Shown one piece after another: positions 1-9,249 of a stretch of DNA of 64,000 bases. Every line of letters begins with the position of its first letter. Positions within the stretch are counted from its first letter, which is position 1. The translations under genes and the position numbers were made by a program. The DNA is from Frigoribacterium sp. Leaf186 (GTDB lineage: Bacteria; Actinomycetota; Actinomycetes; Actinomycetales; Microbacteriaceae). The notes under the pieces are model-generated. The model was not told where the DNA came from and ran no database searches. It saw only the letters and a program-made list of their open reading frames with translations. The DNA lies in NCBI RefSeq assembly GCF_001423905.1, contig NZ_LMPQ01000009.1:1-64000 (forward strand), written 5' to 3'.

Positions 1-127
1 AGGTCGAGGAGGTGTCGGTCGCGGTGCCCGAGTTGGACGAGCAGGCGGCGAGGGAGAAGATCAAGGCGCCCGAGGCGGCGATGCCGAAGGCGGCTTTCGT
101 GATGCGCTTGCGAGTGAAGGCGTTCAT
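1..127 (-). CDS. Lipoprotein, 5' part only (runs off window)
   Basis: Only the first 42 codons are visible. They start with ATG at 127, preceded by a good Shine-Dalgarno (AAGGAG, 8 nt upstream). The peptide is a lipoprotein signal: a basic N-terminus (RKR), a hydrophobic core and the lipobox LAAC with the acylated Cys at residue 29. A Ser/Thr-rich linker (SSNSGTATDTSST) follows, as in many actinobacterial solute-binding or surface lipoproteins. The mature domain lies outside the window, so the function cannot be stated. The start and the secretion signal are well supported. Confidence 0.75.
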   Translation of the reverse strand, partial: MNAFTRKRITKAAFGIAASGALIFSLAACSSNSGTATDTSST

Positions 128-463
128 GGTGAAGCTCCTTGTCGTTGGTCCCGGTGGGGATGTACAGGGTTCGCCACCGTCCCCGAAAAGGATTGGAACG
201 CATCGACTTCGTTACCCGGCCGTGACCGAGTGGTGTGTCCCGCCCGTCTCGCCGACTTCAGCGCGTTGCATCGACCTCGGACGCCGGGCTGCGTCAGCGA
301 CCCCACCCGGTCGCCGACGGGCCTCGACGGGCGACGACCGCTGAGGCGACCACGAGCTCTCGGATTCTTCGACGGGGAATCAGCCACCGAGCCCGGATGA
401 TCCGGGGGGTGCTCGTGACCCTGCGTGTTCGCGTTGTTCACCTGGCCGGGGTATCAAGAGCGC
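128..463. other. Intergenic region, no gene seen
   Basis: This 336-bp divergent gap lies between the lipoprotein start and the small protein at 464. It must hold both promoters, but I could not assign -35/-10 boxes with confidence. No RNA gene, repeat or convincing hairpin was seen. Confidence 0.4.
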
Positions 464-736
464 ATGACGAAGAAGATCGACACGGCCGCGCGTGACCTCA
501 TCCGGGCGATCGAGAAGCACGCTCAGTTGTCGGGCCTGAAGCCCGTGCCGCCGAAGAAGGTGGCACGAGCGGCCGTGGAGCTCCGCGGGGCGACGGCGGC
601 GTACACCGCCGTGGTGGAGGAGCGGACGGGTCAGGTCAACCCGTTCATCGACGTCCTCGACGCGGGCACGGTCGACTCTCTCGTCCGAGAGCGGGACCGG
701 CTCGCCAAGAAGGCGCGCAAGGCCGAGAAGTCCTAG
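464..736 (+). CDS. Small conserved hypothetical protein (90 aa)
   Basis: I chose the ATG at 464 (MTKKIDTAARDLI) over an upstream in-frame start at 425, because protein-like composition begins here. The product is soluble, charged and probably helical, with a Lys/Arg-rich C-terminus (ARKAEKS) and no signal peptide, membrane segment or recognisable domain. It ends 23 bp before the ChrA-type gene, so the two could be cotranscribed. Function unknown. Codon use matches its neighbours. Confidence 0.6.
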   Translation: MTKKIDTAARDLIRAIEKHAQLSGLKPVPPKKVARAAVELRGATAAYTAVVEERTGQVNPFIDVLDAGTVDSLVRERDRLAKKARKAEKS

Positions 737-759
737 CTCGGCAGGGACTCGGTCGACGC

Positions 760-1971
760 ATGAGCTCGGCTCGCAGTGCTCCCGTGCGCCTCGCACGTGT
801 CGGTGAGGTGGCCCGGACCTTCGGCGTGCTCGGCCTGACGTCGTTCGGGGGGCCGGTGGCCCACCTCGGCTACTTCCGCTCGGCCGTGGTCGAGCGCCGG
901 CGCTGGCTCGGTGACCGTGCCTACGGCGACCTCGTCGCCCTCGCGCAGTTCCTGCCGGGGCCGGCGTCGAGTCAGGTCGGCCTCGCGCTCGGCCTCGTGC
1001 GCGCCGGCCCGGTCGGGGCCCTCGTGGCGTTCGTCGCCTTCACGCTGCCGTCTGCCCTGCTCCTCTTCTTGCTCGCAGTCGGGGTGGGCCGTGTCGACGG
1101 GCCCGTCGGCCGCTCCCTGATCGCGGGCCTCGGCATCGGAGCGGTCGCGGTGGTCGCCCACGCGGTGACCGGGCTGGCACGGTCGCTGGCACCCGACGCG
1201 GTCCGCGCCTCCGTGGCGGTCGGCGCCGTCGTGCTGACGCTCGGCCTGCCGGGAGCGGTCGGTCAGCTGTCGGCCATCGCACTCGGGGCCCTGGCGGGGC
1301 TGGCCTTCTCACGCCCTGACGCCGCCGAACGGCACGAGCCACTGCGCTTCCCGGTGCGGCGGGGGGTCGGGGTCGCCTGCCTCGCCGTCTTCGCCACGCT
1401 GCTCGTCGGCCTTCCCGTCCTGACTCGAGCCACGGGGTCGGAGGCGGTGGCGCTCGTCGACGTCTTCTACCGCGCGGGAGCCCTCGTGCTCGGCGGGGGC
1501 CACGTGGTGTTGCCGCTGCTGCACACGGGCCTCGTCGAGCCCGGGTACGTGAGCGACGAGGCGTTCCTCACGGGGTACGGCCTGGCGCAGGCCGTACCCG
1601 GGCCCCTGTTCACGGTCGCGAGCTACCTCGGTGCCGTCACCGACCTCGGCCCCGGAGGTGCGCTCGGGTCGTTCCTGGCCACTCTCGCGATCTTCACGCC
1701 CGGGTTCCTGTTGCTGATCGGCGTCGCGCCGTTCTGGAACGTCGTCGGGTCGCGCGTCGGCGTGCGAGCCGCGATGCGCGGGGCGAACGCCGCCGTGGTC
1801 GGGCTGTTGACGGCCGCGCTGGTCGACCTCGTCGCCACGACCGAGGTCGTCAGCCCGGGGCCCTTCTGCCTCGCCCTCGTCTGCTTCGTGCTGCTGACGG
1901 CCTGGCGGGTGCCGGCCTGGGCGGTCGTGGGCGTCGCGGCCCTCGGCGGTCTCGTGCTCCGACTGGCCTGA
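760..1971 (+). CDS. chrA: ChrA-type chromate/anion transporter
   Basis: This 403-aa membrane protein has the two-domain layout of the CHR family. The N-terminal half carries TSFGGPVAHLGYF near residue 27 and the C-terminal half carries the matching LGGGHVVLPLL near residue 245. About ten hydrophobic segments are visible. Length and both glycine-rich motifs match long-chain ChrA proteins, which export chromate, probably by proton antiport. No chromate-responsive ChrB regulator is adjacent, so the true substrate is open; sulfate-like anions are an alternative. Starts 23 bp after the small protein upstream. Confidence 0.85.
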   Translation: MSSARSAPVRLARVGEVARTFGVLGLTSFGGPVAHLGYFRSAVVERRRWLGDRAYGDLVALAQFLPGPASSQVGLALGLVRAGPVGALVAFVAFTLPSALLLFLLAVGVGRVDGPVGRSLIAGLGIGAVAVVAHAVTGLARSLAPDAVRASVAVGAVVLTLGLPGAVGQLSAIALGALAGLAFSRPDAAERHEPLRFPVRRGVGVACLAVFATLLVGLPVLTRATGSEAVALVDVFYRAGALVLGGGHVVLPLLHTGLVEPGYVSDEAFLTGYGLAQAVPGPLFTVASYLGAVTDLGPGGALGSFLATLAIFTPGFLLLIGVAPFWNVVGSRVGVRAAMRGANAAVVGLLTAALVDLVATTEVVSPGPFCLALVCFVLLTAWRVPAWAVVGVAALGGLVLRLA

Positions 1972-2082
1972 CCTGAGCGGCCGGAGCGCTCCCGTGACCG
2001 CGTCACCCTCCCTCACCTCGTGCTCGGGCCGTCGTCGATTCGGGCCCGCCAGGCCGTCGGGGCCGACGTCGGTCGGCGGGCC

Positions 2083-2817
2083 TCACGTCTCGTCCGTGGC
2101 CGCCGACCGCAGGCTGATGCGTCCCGCCAGCACGCTGAGGGCGACCTCGGTCAGGGGCAGGCGGTTGCGGCGGGCATGATCGCGCAGCAGGCCGAAGGCC
2201 ACGTCGGTGTCGACGTCGTCGCGGTTCGCGAGCCAGCCCTTGGCCTGCTCGATCACGGTGCGACTGTCGAGTGCCGCCTGCAACTGCGCTCGAGTGCTCG
2301 CCCCGTCGTCGAGCACGCGCCGCTGCAGGATGCCGATGGTGGCGATGTCGGCCAGCGCCCGCGCCGAGGCCAGGTCGTCGGGGGCGAGCGTCCCCGCGGT
2401 CTCGCCGAACAGGTTCAGCGACCCGATGACCTCGTCGCGCAGGCGCAGGGGCACCGAGTGCACCGAGGCGTAGCCCGCGTCGACCGCGATGCGGCTGAAG
2501 TGCGGCCAGCGGTCCACCGCCGCGGCCAGGTCGGGCACGGCCACGACCTCGCCGGTCCGGGCCGCCTCGAGGCACGGCCCCTCACCTGTCTCGACCTGCA
2601 GCAGCTCGAGCAGGCCCCCGTGGTGTCCGGTGGAGGCGGCGACCTGCAGGTCTCCCGACCGCCCGAAGAGCATCAGGCCCGCGGCATGGGCGTCGAAGAG
2701 CGCCACGGATTCGTCGACCAGGACCTGGAGGCGCTCGTCGCGGTCCGTGGGACCGGTCGCGTCGCCCGCCAGGCGGACGATGGCGTGCAGCAGGCGTCGT
2801 TCACGGTGGGCGGCCAC
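2083..2817 (-). CDS. GAF-ANTAR domain regulator
   Basis: The start is GTG at 2817, with AGGAG about 6 nt upstream; longer in-frame reading upstream lacks protein character. The 244-aa product has an N-terminal GAF-like sensor domain (about residues 15-155) and a C-terminal ANTAR domain (about 165-225; core RTVIEQAKGWLA, then ALSVLAG). ANTAR domains bind paired hairpins in nascent RNA and act as antiterminators. Here the GAF domain would gate that activity by a ligand or by redox state. No partner kinase and no obvious ANTAR target hairpin pair was found nearby. Divergent from the surface-protein gene at 3080. Confidence 0.82.
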   Translation of the reverse strand: MAAHRERRLLHAIVRLAGDATGPTDRDERLQVLVDESVALFDAHAAGLMLFGRSGDLQVAASTGHHGGLLELLQVETGEGPCLEAARTGEVVAVPDLAAAVDRWPHFSRIAVDAGYASVHSVPLRLRDEVIGSLNLFGETAGTLAPDDLASARALADIATIGILQRRVLDDGASTRAQLQAALDSRTVIEQAKGWLANRDDVDTDVAFGLLRDHARRNRLPLTEVALSVLAGRISLRSAATDET

Positions 2818-3079
2818 GGGGGAACTCCTGAATTCGATGATCCGAAGTGGCCGGTCGTGCCCTGCTCCAGCGGAGGAAGTCCGCGTGCATGGAGCATAGG
2901 TGCTGACGCTGCAGGCGGTGCGCCGAGAAATTCGGAACCGCTGCTGCCATCGCGGCCAGGACACCGGCGACGAGTGGCGGAAATCACCTGCTTCGAAAAC
3001 TTGAGGAACTGATAGCTTCTGTACAGGGAGGCCATCTTCCCTTCTGCTCGTCGAGGTGCTGGGCCCCGGCGGACTTGCA
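2818..3079. promoter_or_regulatory. Divergent promoter region
   Basis: This 262-bp gap serves the GAF-ANTAR gene (minus) and the LAYTG protein gene (plus). On the plus strand, TTGAGG at 3001 is followed about 15 nt later by TACAGG, a weak promoter-like pair ending near 3027. It is more AT-rich than its surroundings. No palindromic operator was seen. Confidence 0.3.
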
Positions 3080-4711
3080 ATGACGCACGCATCCGACTCG
3101 ACAGAAAGCACTCCTTTGCGCTCTTCAGCCACAAGGGGACTCGTCGCTGTGCCGACGGCCCTCGCTCTCGCCCTGGGAGGTGTCCTGCTCGCTGCCGGAC
3201 CCGCCTCCGCCGCGGCCCCCGTCACCGTCACGTCGCCGGCCCCGGGATCGACCTACGACAACTCAGCTGGCCTTCCCCAGGTGGTGCCCATCACCGGCAC
3301 CGGCCTGCCCGCTGCCGACGATCTCGTGCTCACGTACGACATCGGCACGGATACCCCGGCCCGGGCGCTGTTCAGCGGCACGACGCACAACGACGACGGC
3401 TCGTTCTTCGTGAACGCGAACTTCGGACAGCTGCCTCCCGGCGAGACCACCGTCGTGGCCGACGTCTCGGGCGCAGACCGACAGACGGGCATCGTCGACC
3501 CTGAGGTCACACCGTCGACCTACTCGTTCGAGCTCGCCGTCGCGCCGAACCCGGCGTCCCCCTTCACCGTGACCTACCCCGGCACGGGCACGGTCGTCGA
3601 CACGACCACGCCCGTCTTCACGGGAACGGCGCAGCCCGGCAGCACGGTGACCGTGACGTACGGCAACAAGAACCTCGGCAACTCGACCGCCGGCACGGGC
3701 ATCGCCGATCCCGCGGGCAACTACTCGATCCCGACGACGTTCCTCGACCTCGCGCCGGGCTCGCTCGGCACGGGCGCGAACGTCACGCAGTCGAACCCCG
3801 ACGCTCAGGTCGGACGGCTCTCGGTGAACTTCACGTTCGCGCAGGCGCCCGTGCCCGCGATCGTGCCGACCGTGACCGCGACTCCCCGCGAGGTGACCCT
3901 CGACGAGGCTGCCACCACCGGCGTCGCGATCGCGGCCACCGGCTTCAGCCCCGGAGAGGAGGTCACCACCGTGGTGACCGACTCCGCCGGCACCGTGGTC
4001 GAGCTCGCCGACCGTGAGCTGAACTACTACGCGGACGACAACGTGGGCGCCTACGCCGACACGGTCGTGTTCGCCGACTCCGTCGTCGCGGACGACTACA
4101 CGATCACGCTGACGGGCGTCCGCTCGGGCATCGTCCTGGCCGTGGACGTCACGGTCGCCGACGAGGTCGTGGTTCTCACGCCCACCCCGGTGATCACCAG
4201 CCCCACGGAGGGGCAGGTCCTCACGGGCGGCACGGTCGTCGTCTCGGGTACCGGACCGGTCGGCACGGGCATCGTGCTGACGGTCGCCGACCCGTCGTTC
4301 CTCGACGGCACCGCCACCGAGTTGCCGGCCGAGGGCCACTTCTACCTCACGGACGCCGCCGACCCGATCCTGGTCGACGACGAGGGCAACTGGACGGTCT
4401 CCGTCGAGCTGCTCCCCGGTGAGTACGTGACTCAGGCGATCGCTGCCGAGCTGAACGCGGACGGTTCCGTCGACGAGGCCGGAGGCGTGTCCGAGTTCTC
4501 GAACACCGTCGCCTTCTCGCTCATCGCCGCGGCCGCGGCCCCGTCCGTCGTGACGCCGGCGGCGCCCGTCGCCCGGCCCGCCGGTCTTGCCTACACCGGT
4601 ACCGAGGCCACCCAGGGTGTCGTCGCTGCTGCGCTGATGCTGCTCGTGGGCGCAGGCCTGCTCGTCGCCACCCGCCGCCGACGCGCCCTGTCGGTCACAT
4701 CGGCCGACTGA
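3080..4711 (+). CDS. Sortase-anchored surface protein (LAYTG)
   Basis: I start at ATG 3080; an in-frame GTG at 3056 is possible. The 543-aa product has a signal peptide ending near AGPASA, then several Ig-like or adhesin-like beta repeats rich in Thr, Val and Gly (for example GTAQPGSTVTVTYGN). The C-terminus has the sortase signal LAYTG near residue 503, a hydrophobic stretch and an RRRR tail. LAxTG is the usual motif for class E sortases of high-GC Gram-positives. The protein should be covalently attached to peptidoglycan as an adhesin or cell-surface layer component. No sortase gene is present in this window. Confidence 0.82.
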   Translation: MTHASDSTESTPLRSSATRGLVAVPTALALALGGVLLAAGPASAAAPVTVTSPAPGSTYDNSAGLPQVVPITGTGLPAADDLVLTYDIGTDTPARALFSGTTHNDDGSFFVNANFGQLPPGETTVVADVSGADRQTGIVDPEVTPSTYSFELAVAPNPASPFTVTYPGTGTVVDTTTPVFTGTAQPGSTVTVTYGNKNLGNSTAGTGIADPAGNYSIPTTFLDLAPGSLGTGANVTQSNPDAQVGRLSVNFTFAQAPVPAIVPTVTATPREVTLDEAATTGVAIAATGFSPGEEVTTVVTDSAGTVVELADRELNYYADDNVGAYADTVVFADSVVADDYTITLTGVRSGIVLAVDVTVADEVVVLTPTPVITSPTEGQVLTGGTVVVSGTGPVGTGIVLTVADPSFLDGTATELPAEGHFYLTDAADPILVDDEGNWTVSVELLPGEYVTQAIAAELNADGSVDEAGGVSEFSNTVAFSLIAAAAAPSVVTPAAPVARPAGLAYTGTEATQGVVAAALMLLVGAGLLVATRRRRALSVTSAD

Positions 4712-4728
4712 GAGCCCCGCACGTGCCC

Positions 4729-4770
4729 GCCCCGCGCGGCACCACGAAGCACGTGGTCGCCGCGCGGGGC
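4729..4770. terminator. Bidirectional terminator hairpin
   Basis: Perfect 12-bp arms GCCCCGCGCGGC/GCCGCGCGGGGC enclose a second nested stem (ACCAC/GTGGT). It sits between the convergent genes ending at 4711 (plus) and 4847 (minus), so it can stop transcription from both sides. Confidence 0.75.
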
Positions 4771-4846
4771 GTGTTCGTGTTCGGTGCGACATCGGACTGG
4801 AGAACAGCGAGCCGAGGACGCCGGCGAACCGACGCGTAGCGCCGGT

Positions 4847-5422
4847 TCATGCCACGGCCTGAGTGGCGCCTCCGATGACGGCGCCGATCAGGGTGGACCA
4901 TCCGGCGATGGCGAGTCCCTGCCAGAACAGCACCCGCGCCTTGCTGACCCCGGAGCTGGCCAGCATGGTGGCGGTGAACTGGGTGGGGAGCAGGAGTGGG
5001 CCGAGCAGGCTCACGCCGGGAACGCCGTAGCGGACGAGCGCGTTCTGGAACTTCTTCCTGCGGGCAGACTTCTTGCCGCGCTCGTCGACCTCGGCGGTCG
5101 GTTCCAGGGTGTCTGGTTCGGTTCCCCCTTCAGCAGGGACGCCGACGGCGGCCTCCCTGCGGTTCGCTTCTGCCCGACGGCGCCGTGAGACGACGGCCGA
5201 CCGCGCTCTCGAGCTGGTCGTCACGAGCACGACGACGCACAAGAAGTTGCCGATGGCTCCCGCCGTGATGGCGACGGCGGGGTGCAGGCCGCCGATGATG
5301 CCGATGGCTGCGGCTCCCTCGCCCTCGATGAACGGGACCGCGCCGGCGAGGGCGACGATGAGAGGCTGCAGGATCTCGGGCATCTGCGCCACCAGCTCCT
5401 GGAATCGAGTGATCAGGTCCAT
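4847..5422 (-). CDS. Small membrane protein, putative small multidrug export family
   Basis: This 191-aa protein has about four membrane segments: two before residue 70, then a charged cytoplasmic loop (residues about 70-125, rich in Arg, Glu and Lys), then two after. The motif PFIEGEGAAAIGI near residue 30 and the late LLGPLLLPTQFTATMLASSG resemble the small multidrug-export (Sm_multidrug_ex) family; the transported substrate of that family is poorly established. ATG at 5422. Monocistronic and divergent from the sensor kinase gene at 5586. Family assignment is moderate. Confidence 0.65.
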   Translation of the reverse strand: MDLITRFQELVAQMPEILQPLIVALAGAVPFIEGEGAAAIGIIGGLHPAVAITAGAIGNFLCVVVLVTTSSRARSAVVSRRRRAEANRREAAVGVPAEGGTEPDTLEPTAEVDERGKKSARRKKFQNALVRYGVPGVSLLGPLLLPTQFTATMLASSGVSKARVLFWQGLAIAGWSTLIGAVIGGATQAVA

Positions 5423-5499
5423 GACGGTCGCTCCTGTCGGTCTGGGGAGGGGCCTCGTCGACCTCTCCGCTGTGACGACCAGTCCACGACAGGGGTGCT

Positions 5500-5527
5500 G
5501 TCACCGGCAGTGTCAGGCCGTCACCGG
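5500..5527. promoter_or_regulatory. Direct repeat, possible response-regulator site
   Basis: Two exact copies of GTCACCGG (5500-5507 and 5520-5527) lie 20 bp apart, two helical turns, in the divergent region upstream of the kinase/regulator pair. Spacing on one DNA face suggests binding of a regulator dimer, possibly the product of 6854-7504 controlling itself. No experimental support. Confidence 0.35.
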
Positions 5528-5585
5528 TGTGGGGGTGATGTACCCGTCGGACCCGTGACTCTTGTCACGGACCTATGGTGGGGCC

Positions 5586-6857
5586 ATGACCGCTCCGGCC
5601 GATGCCCGCACCGTCGAGGCAGTGTCGTCCCCGCAGGTCTCCAGAGGCACGGCACGCGCCGTCACGGCGACCTGGTGGTACACCGTGGTGGCGCTCGTGT
5701 TCTTCGAACTGACCGTCGTGGCGGTCTGGGCGGCGACGCTCCTGCAGGCGCGCCTCGACCGAGGTGCCGTCCTCGCCGTCCTGGTCGGCGGTCTCGTCTG
5801 GATCCTCTCCACGGCTCCTCTGCTGCGCGCCTATCGGCACGGCGGAGGCGGCGCCTCCACCCTCGACTGGCGCAGCACCCTCGTTCCGCTGCTCGTCGCG
5901 ACCGCCTACGGCATCACGGGGTGGTCACTGTCCGGACTCTGGGTGCTGCTGATCCTGCCTCTCGCCCAGTCCCTGCAGCTGCTGCACTGGCCCCGATTCG
6001 TGCGGGCGCGCATGGTGTTGGCCGTCACGGTCCTGTTGGCGGGCGTGCTGGTGATCGATGTCGACACGGCCTTCTCCGAGCCGCCGTTGTCATCCCACGA
6101 CGATCCGTACGTCGCGGGCGCCTTCTCCGTTCTGCTGCCCCTGACCACGGTGCTGTCGCTCTGGTGGTGGGACGTCCTGATCACACTCGACCGTGCTCGC
6201 GTCTCCGAGGCTCGGCTTGCCGCGACCCAGGAGCGCCTCGCTGTCGCCACCGACGTCCACGACCTCCAGGGACACCATCTGCAGGTCATCGCCCTGCAGC
6301 TCGAACTCGCGGAGAGACTGCTGCCAGACGACCGCGACGCCGCTCTGGGGCAGCTGAGAGCGGCACGCCTCAGCGTCGACGAGGCCCGGCAGGGCACCCG
6401 CGATCTCGCGACCCGGTTCCGCACCGTCCCCCTTCCCGACGAACTCGCCAATGCTCGTGACCTGCTGCGCGCCGCCGGCCTCACGGTCGAGGCGGTCATC
6501 GACGTCGATGCCGACACCGCCCCGGCCTCGGTCTTCGGACCCGTCATCCGGGAGACGACCACCAACGTCCTCCGACACGGCGGGGGAAGGCGCGCCCGCC
6601 TGGCCCTCACGCGGCTCGACGACGAGTGGCGGTACGAGATCAGCAACGACGTCCCCGCGCCCCTGCTCTCCGTGACGGCACCGTCAACCGGTGGCGCCGG
6701 GGCGCCTCCTGAGCGCATGCGGCAGGGCACCGGGCTCGAAGGCACGGCCAGGCGCGCGGGAGACGTCGGCGGATCGATGGAGGTCCTCGCGGGGGCGGAC
6801 GAATTCACCGTCATCGTGACCGTTCCTGCAGATGCCGACGCGGGCGTGCCTCGATGA
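5586..6857 (+). CDS. DesK/NarX-like sensor histidine kinase
   Basis: I start at ATG 5586; a TTG at 5562 is in frame. The 423-aa protein has five or six membrane segments in residues 20-190 and no large extracellular loop, suggesting it senses the membrane itself or another membrane protein. The HisKA_3 dimerisation box (DVHDLQGHHLQVIALQ) has its phospho-accepting His near residue 225. A HATPase domain follows, with N-box residues in TTTNVLRHG. It overlaps the response regulator gene by 4 bp (ATGA), so the pair is translationally coupled. The signal is unknown; an ABC system lies just downstream in convergent orientation. Confidence 0.88.
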   Translation: MTAPADARTVEAVSSPQVSRGTARAVTATWWYTVVALVFFELTVVAVWAATLLQARLDRGAVLAVLVGGLVWILSTAPLLRAYRHGGGGASTLDWRSTLVPLLVATAYGITGWSLSGLWVLLILPLAQSLQLLHWPRFVRARMVLAVTVLLAGVLVIDVDTAFSEPPLSSHDDPYVAGAFSVLLPLTTVLSLWWWDVLITLDRARVSEARLAATQERLAVATDVHDLQGHHLQVIALQLELAERLLPDDRDAALGQLRAARLSVDEARQGTRDLATRFRTVPLPDELANARDLLRAAGLTVEAVIDVDADTAPASVFGPVIRETTTNVLRHGGGRRARLALTRLDDEWRYEISNDVPAPLLSVTAPSTGGAGAPPERMRQGTGLEGTARRAGDVGGSMEVLAGADEFTVIVTVPADADAGVPR

Positions 6858-7504
6858 GCACCGACGCGATCTCGGATGTCGGCGCTCCGGGTGTCTCCCG
6901 GCCCATCCGGGTCCTCCTCGCCGACGACGAGGCGATGATCCGCTCGGCGCTGGCCGCGCTGTTGCGCCTCGAGGGCGACATCGAGGTCATCGCCGAGTGC
7001 TCCGACGGCGAACAAGCCGTCGCCGCGGCAGAACGTCTGCACCCGGACATCTGCTTGCTCGATCTCGAGATGCCCGGCCTCGACGGAGTCGAGGTCGCCG
7101 AGCGGCTGCGACGCACCATCACCGCTCGCTGCGTGGTCGTCACCCGACACGCCCGCCCCGGCGTGCTCCGCCGCGCACTCACCGCGGGAGTGGCAGGCTT
7201 CCTGCCGAAGAGCCGCGACGCGGTGGAAGTCGCAGCAGTCATCCGCCGGGTCGCCGCAGGAGCACGCTACGTCGACCCCGAGATCGCGGCCGACGCGCTG
7301 AGCGACGAACGATGCCCCTTGACCGATCGCGAACGGGACGTGCTGAGGGTCGGGCGTCAGGGGCAGACGACCGCTCAGATCGCTCGCGAGCTCTCTCTCG
7401 CGCCCGGCACCGTGCGCAACCACGTCTCGGCCGTCCTCACGAAGCTGTCCGTGTCGACCCGGCAGCAGGCAGTCCTGATGGCGCTCGAGCGAGGATGGAT
7501 CTAG
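6854..7504 (+). CDS. NarL/DesR-type response regulator
   Basis: 216 aa. The receiver domain (residues 18-135) has the acidic pair ADDE, phospho-acceptor Asp70 in LLDLEMP, the conserved Thr in VVVTRHA and the Lys in FLPKS. A LuxR-type helix-turn-helix occupies residues 150-213 (LTDRERDVLRV ... GTVRNHVSAVLTKL). Its start overlaps the kinase stop (ATGA). DesKR-like pairs commonly control a neighbouring transporter. The convergent ABC operon (7682-12485) is the obvious candidate, but no binding site proves this. Confidence 0.9.
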   Translation: MSTDAISDVGAPGVSRPIRVLLADDEAMIRSALAALLRLEGDIEVIAECSDGEQAVAAAERLHPDICLLDLEMPGLDGVEVAERLRRTITARCVVVTRHARPGVLRRALTAGVAGFLPKSRDAVEVAAVIRRVAAGARYVDPEIAADALSDERCPLTDRERDVLRVGRQGQTTAQIARELSLAPGTVRNHVSAVLTKLSVSTRQQAVLMALERGWI

Positions 7505-7572
7505 CCGTGACGTCGGCCCGTCCTCGGCATCGCGGGGGCGGTCATGGCGTCCAGGGATCGTCGGCTCGGCGA

Positions 7573-7598
7573 CCAGGGAAGGGTCCTGTGGTCCCTGG
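7573..7598 (+). terminator. Weak hairpin after the two-component genes
   Basis: CCAGGGA/TCCCTGG arms of 7 bp with a 12-nt loop lie in the 177-bp convergent gap between the response regulator and the ABC operon. Much weaker than other terminators in this window, so the call is tentative. Confidence 0.3.
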
Positions 7599-7681
7599 CG
7601 TCTGGTTTCGGCGGATTCGCGGAGGTCTTCCTGGCGTTCGTCCTCGTCACCCTGATCGCCGGGCCCTGGGCGTGCTCCGTC

Positions 7682-8338
7682 TCAGCCCACGGTGACGCCG
7701 ACGACGTCGGCCCGCTCGAGGGCAGGGAACGAGCCCGCGCCGAGCACCGCCGAGCCGTCGCGGCGGGCGGCGTCGACGACGTCCCCGACGACGGCAGCAC
7801 TGCCCGGGTCGAGCTCGCTCGTGGGGTCGTCGAGGCAGAGCACGGCCGGTCGCGTGACCAGTGCTCGCGCCACCGCGACGCGCTGCTGCTGCCCGCCCGA
7901 GAGCTGCTCGAGCAGGTTGTGCCAGCTCGCCTCGGGCACGCCGAGGTCGCCGAGCAACCCCTCGATCTCGGTCCACGACCCGAGCGCGCCGGGGGAGCGG
8001 GCCAGCAGCGGCAGGGCGACGTTCTCGGCCGCCGTGAGCGAGCCCAGCAGGTCGTGCTGCCGCGTCACGAGGCCGACGTCGGCGCGGTCGCCGAACACGA
8101 CCCTGCCCGCCACGGGCACGTCGAGCCCGGCCACGACGCGCAGGACCGCGGACGGCACGCCGTCGGGGTCGCCGAGCAGCACGACCGCTCCACCGCGGGA
8201 CACGTCGAGGTCGATCGGGGCCGAGGGCGAGCCGTCGGGGCGACGCACGACGAGACCGACGAGACGGAGCGCCGGAGAGCCGGCCGGCGCCTCCTCGGCC
8301 TGAGGCCCCGGAGGGCGTTCCACGGTGGGATCGCTCAC
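7682..8338 (-). CDS. ABC ATPase with degenerate Walker A but intact signature
   Basis: 218 aa, GTG start at 8338 overlapping the stop of the preceding ATPase (GTGA). The fold follows LolD/MacB-type ATPases, but the P-loop reads GDPDGVPS (56-63), with Pro62 where the catalytic Lys should be. The Walker B Glu is Asp171 ([10 protein letters not shown]) and the switch His is replaced by Ser203 ([10 protein letters not shown]). The Q-loop Gln94 and the signature LSGGQ (146-150) are intact. It is unlikely to hydrolyse ATP alone. It probably pairs with the 8335-9249 ATPase and donates its signature motif to that subunit's ATP site. Confidence 0.85.
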   Translation of the reverse strand: MSDPTVERPPGPQAEEAPAGSPALRLVGLVVRRPDGSPSAPIDLDVSRGGAVVLLGDPDGVPSAVLRVVAGLDVPVAGRVVFGDRADVGLVTRQHDLLGSLTAAENVALPLLARSPGALGSWTEIEGLLGDLGVPEASWHNLLEQLSGGQQQRVAVARALVTRPAVLCLDDPTSELDPGSAAVVGDVVDAARRDGSAVLGAGSFPALERADVVGVTVG

Positions 8339-9249
8339 GATCGTGCCCCGTCCCCGGTCGGGCTGCTGCCGCCGGCCCCGACCCCGGAGCCCGCGTCGAC
8401 CCCGGAGCCCGCGTCGACCTCGGGGCCCGCGTCGACCCGTCGCACGCGCAGCTCGCCGGGCGCCACCTCCTCGACCGAGACGAGCGCCCCGTCCGACCAG
8501 TCGGCGCGCAGCTCTTGCGGCAGCTGCAGCGAGCCGTCCGTGCCGACGACCGACCAGCGTCCCTCGGCGGTAGCCTCCTCGCCGACGCGTCCGTCGCGCA
8601 GGTGCACCATGCGCTGCATCCGGGCGGCGACGGCGTCGTCGTGCGTGACGACGAGCACGGCGGTGCCGGCCTCGTCGGTCGTCTCGACGAGCAGGTCGAG
8701 CAGGGCGTCGCGGGCCCCAGGCCCGAGCCTGCTCGTGGGCTCGTCGGCGAGCAGCAGTCGAGGACGCGGCGCGAGGGCGACGGCGAGGGCGACCACCTGC
8801 TGCTCGGTCGGCGTGAGCTGCCCGACGGGCCGTCTGTCGCCGACGAGCCCGGCCGCGCGCAGCACCCGGCGTCCGATCCGCAGGTCGTCGCGCTCCCGGC
8901 TGCCGACGGCCCACGCGACGTTGCCCACGGCGTCGTCGTGCAGGAGGAGGTTGGCCGGTGCGCCCTGCATCATCAGACCCAACGTGCCGCGCCGCAGTCG
9001 GGCGATCGTGCTCGGGCGGGCCGTCGCGAGATCGGTCCCGAACACCTCGGCCCTGCCGGCCGACGGCCGGGTGACGCCGGCGACGATCGAGAGCAGGGTC
9101 GACTTGCCCGAGCCCGACGGGCCGAGCACGGCGACGCGCTGCCCGGCGGGCACGACGAGGTCGACGCCGCGCAGGGCGGCCACGTCCGTCCCGGCCTCGC
9201 GGTAGACGTGCACGAGCCCGCGGCAAAGCAGGGCGAGGTCGTCGTTCAT
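8335..9249 (-). CDS. ABC ATPase with intact Walker motifs but degenerate signature
   Basis: 304 aa. Start ATG 9249 overlaps the permease stop (ATGA). Walker A GPSGSGKS (Lys49), Gln95, Walker B LLLADEP (Asp169, Glu170) and switch His203 are all present. The signature is LTPTE (145-149) instead of LSGGQ, and the D-loop reads SRLG instead of SALD. About 90 extra residues follow the core, ending in a repeat of VDAGSG-like units. Together with the 7682-8338 subunit it can form one complete and one dead ATP site. The MacB/LolD-like partner is the FtsX-type permease immediately upstream. Confidence 0.87.
   Translation of the reverse strand: MNDDLALLCRGLVHVYREAGTDVAALRGVDLVVPAGQRVAVLGPSGSGKSTLLSIVAGVTRPSAGRAEVFGTDLATARPSTIARLRRGTLGLMMQGAPANLLLHDDAVGNVAWAVGSRERDDLRIGRRVLRAAGLVGDRRPVGQLTPTEQQVVALAVALAPRPRLLLADEPTSRLGPGARDALLDLLVETTDEAGTAVLVVTHDDAVAARMQRMVHLRDGRVGEEATAEGRWSVVGTDGSLQLPQELRADWSDGALVSVEEVAPGELRVRRVDAGPEVDAGSGVDAGSGVGAGGSSPTGDGARS

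Noticed and set aside
7544-7690. Plus-strand membrane-like peptide after the response regulator
   Set aside because: A short hydrophobic stretch is readable from 7544, but the frame runs on antisense through the ABC genes with no stop near 7700 and repeat-like composition. No support as a gene.
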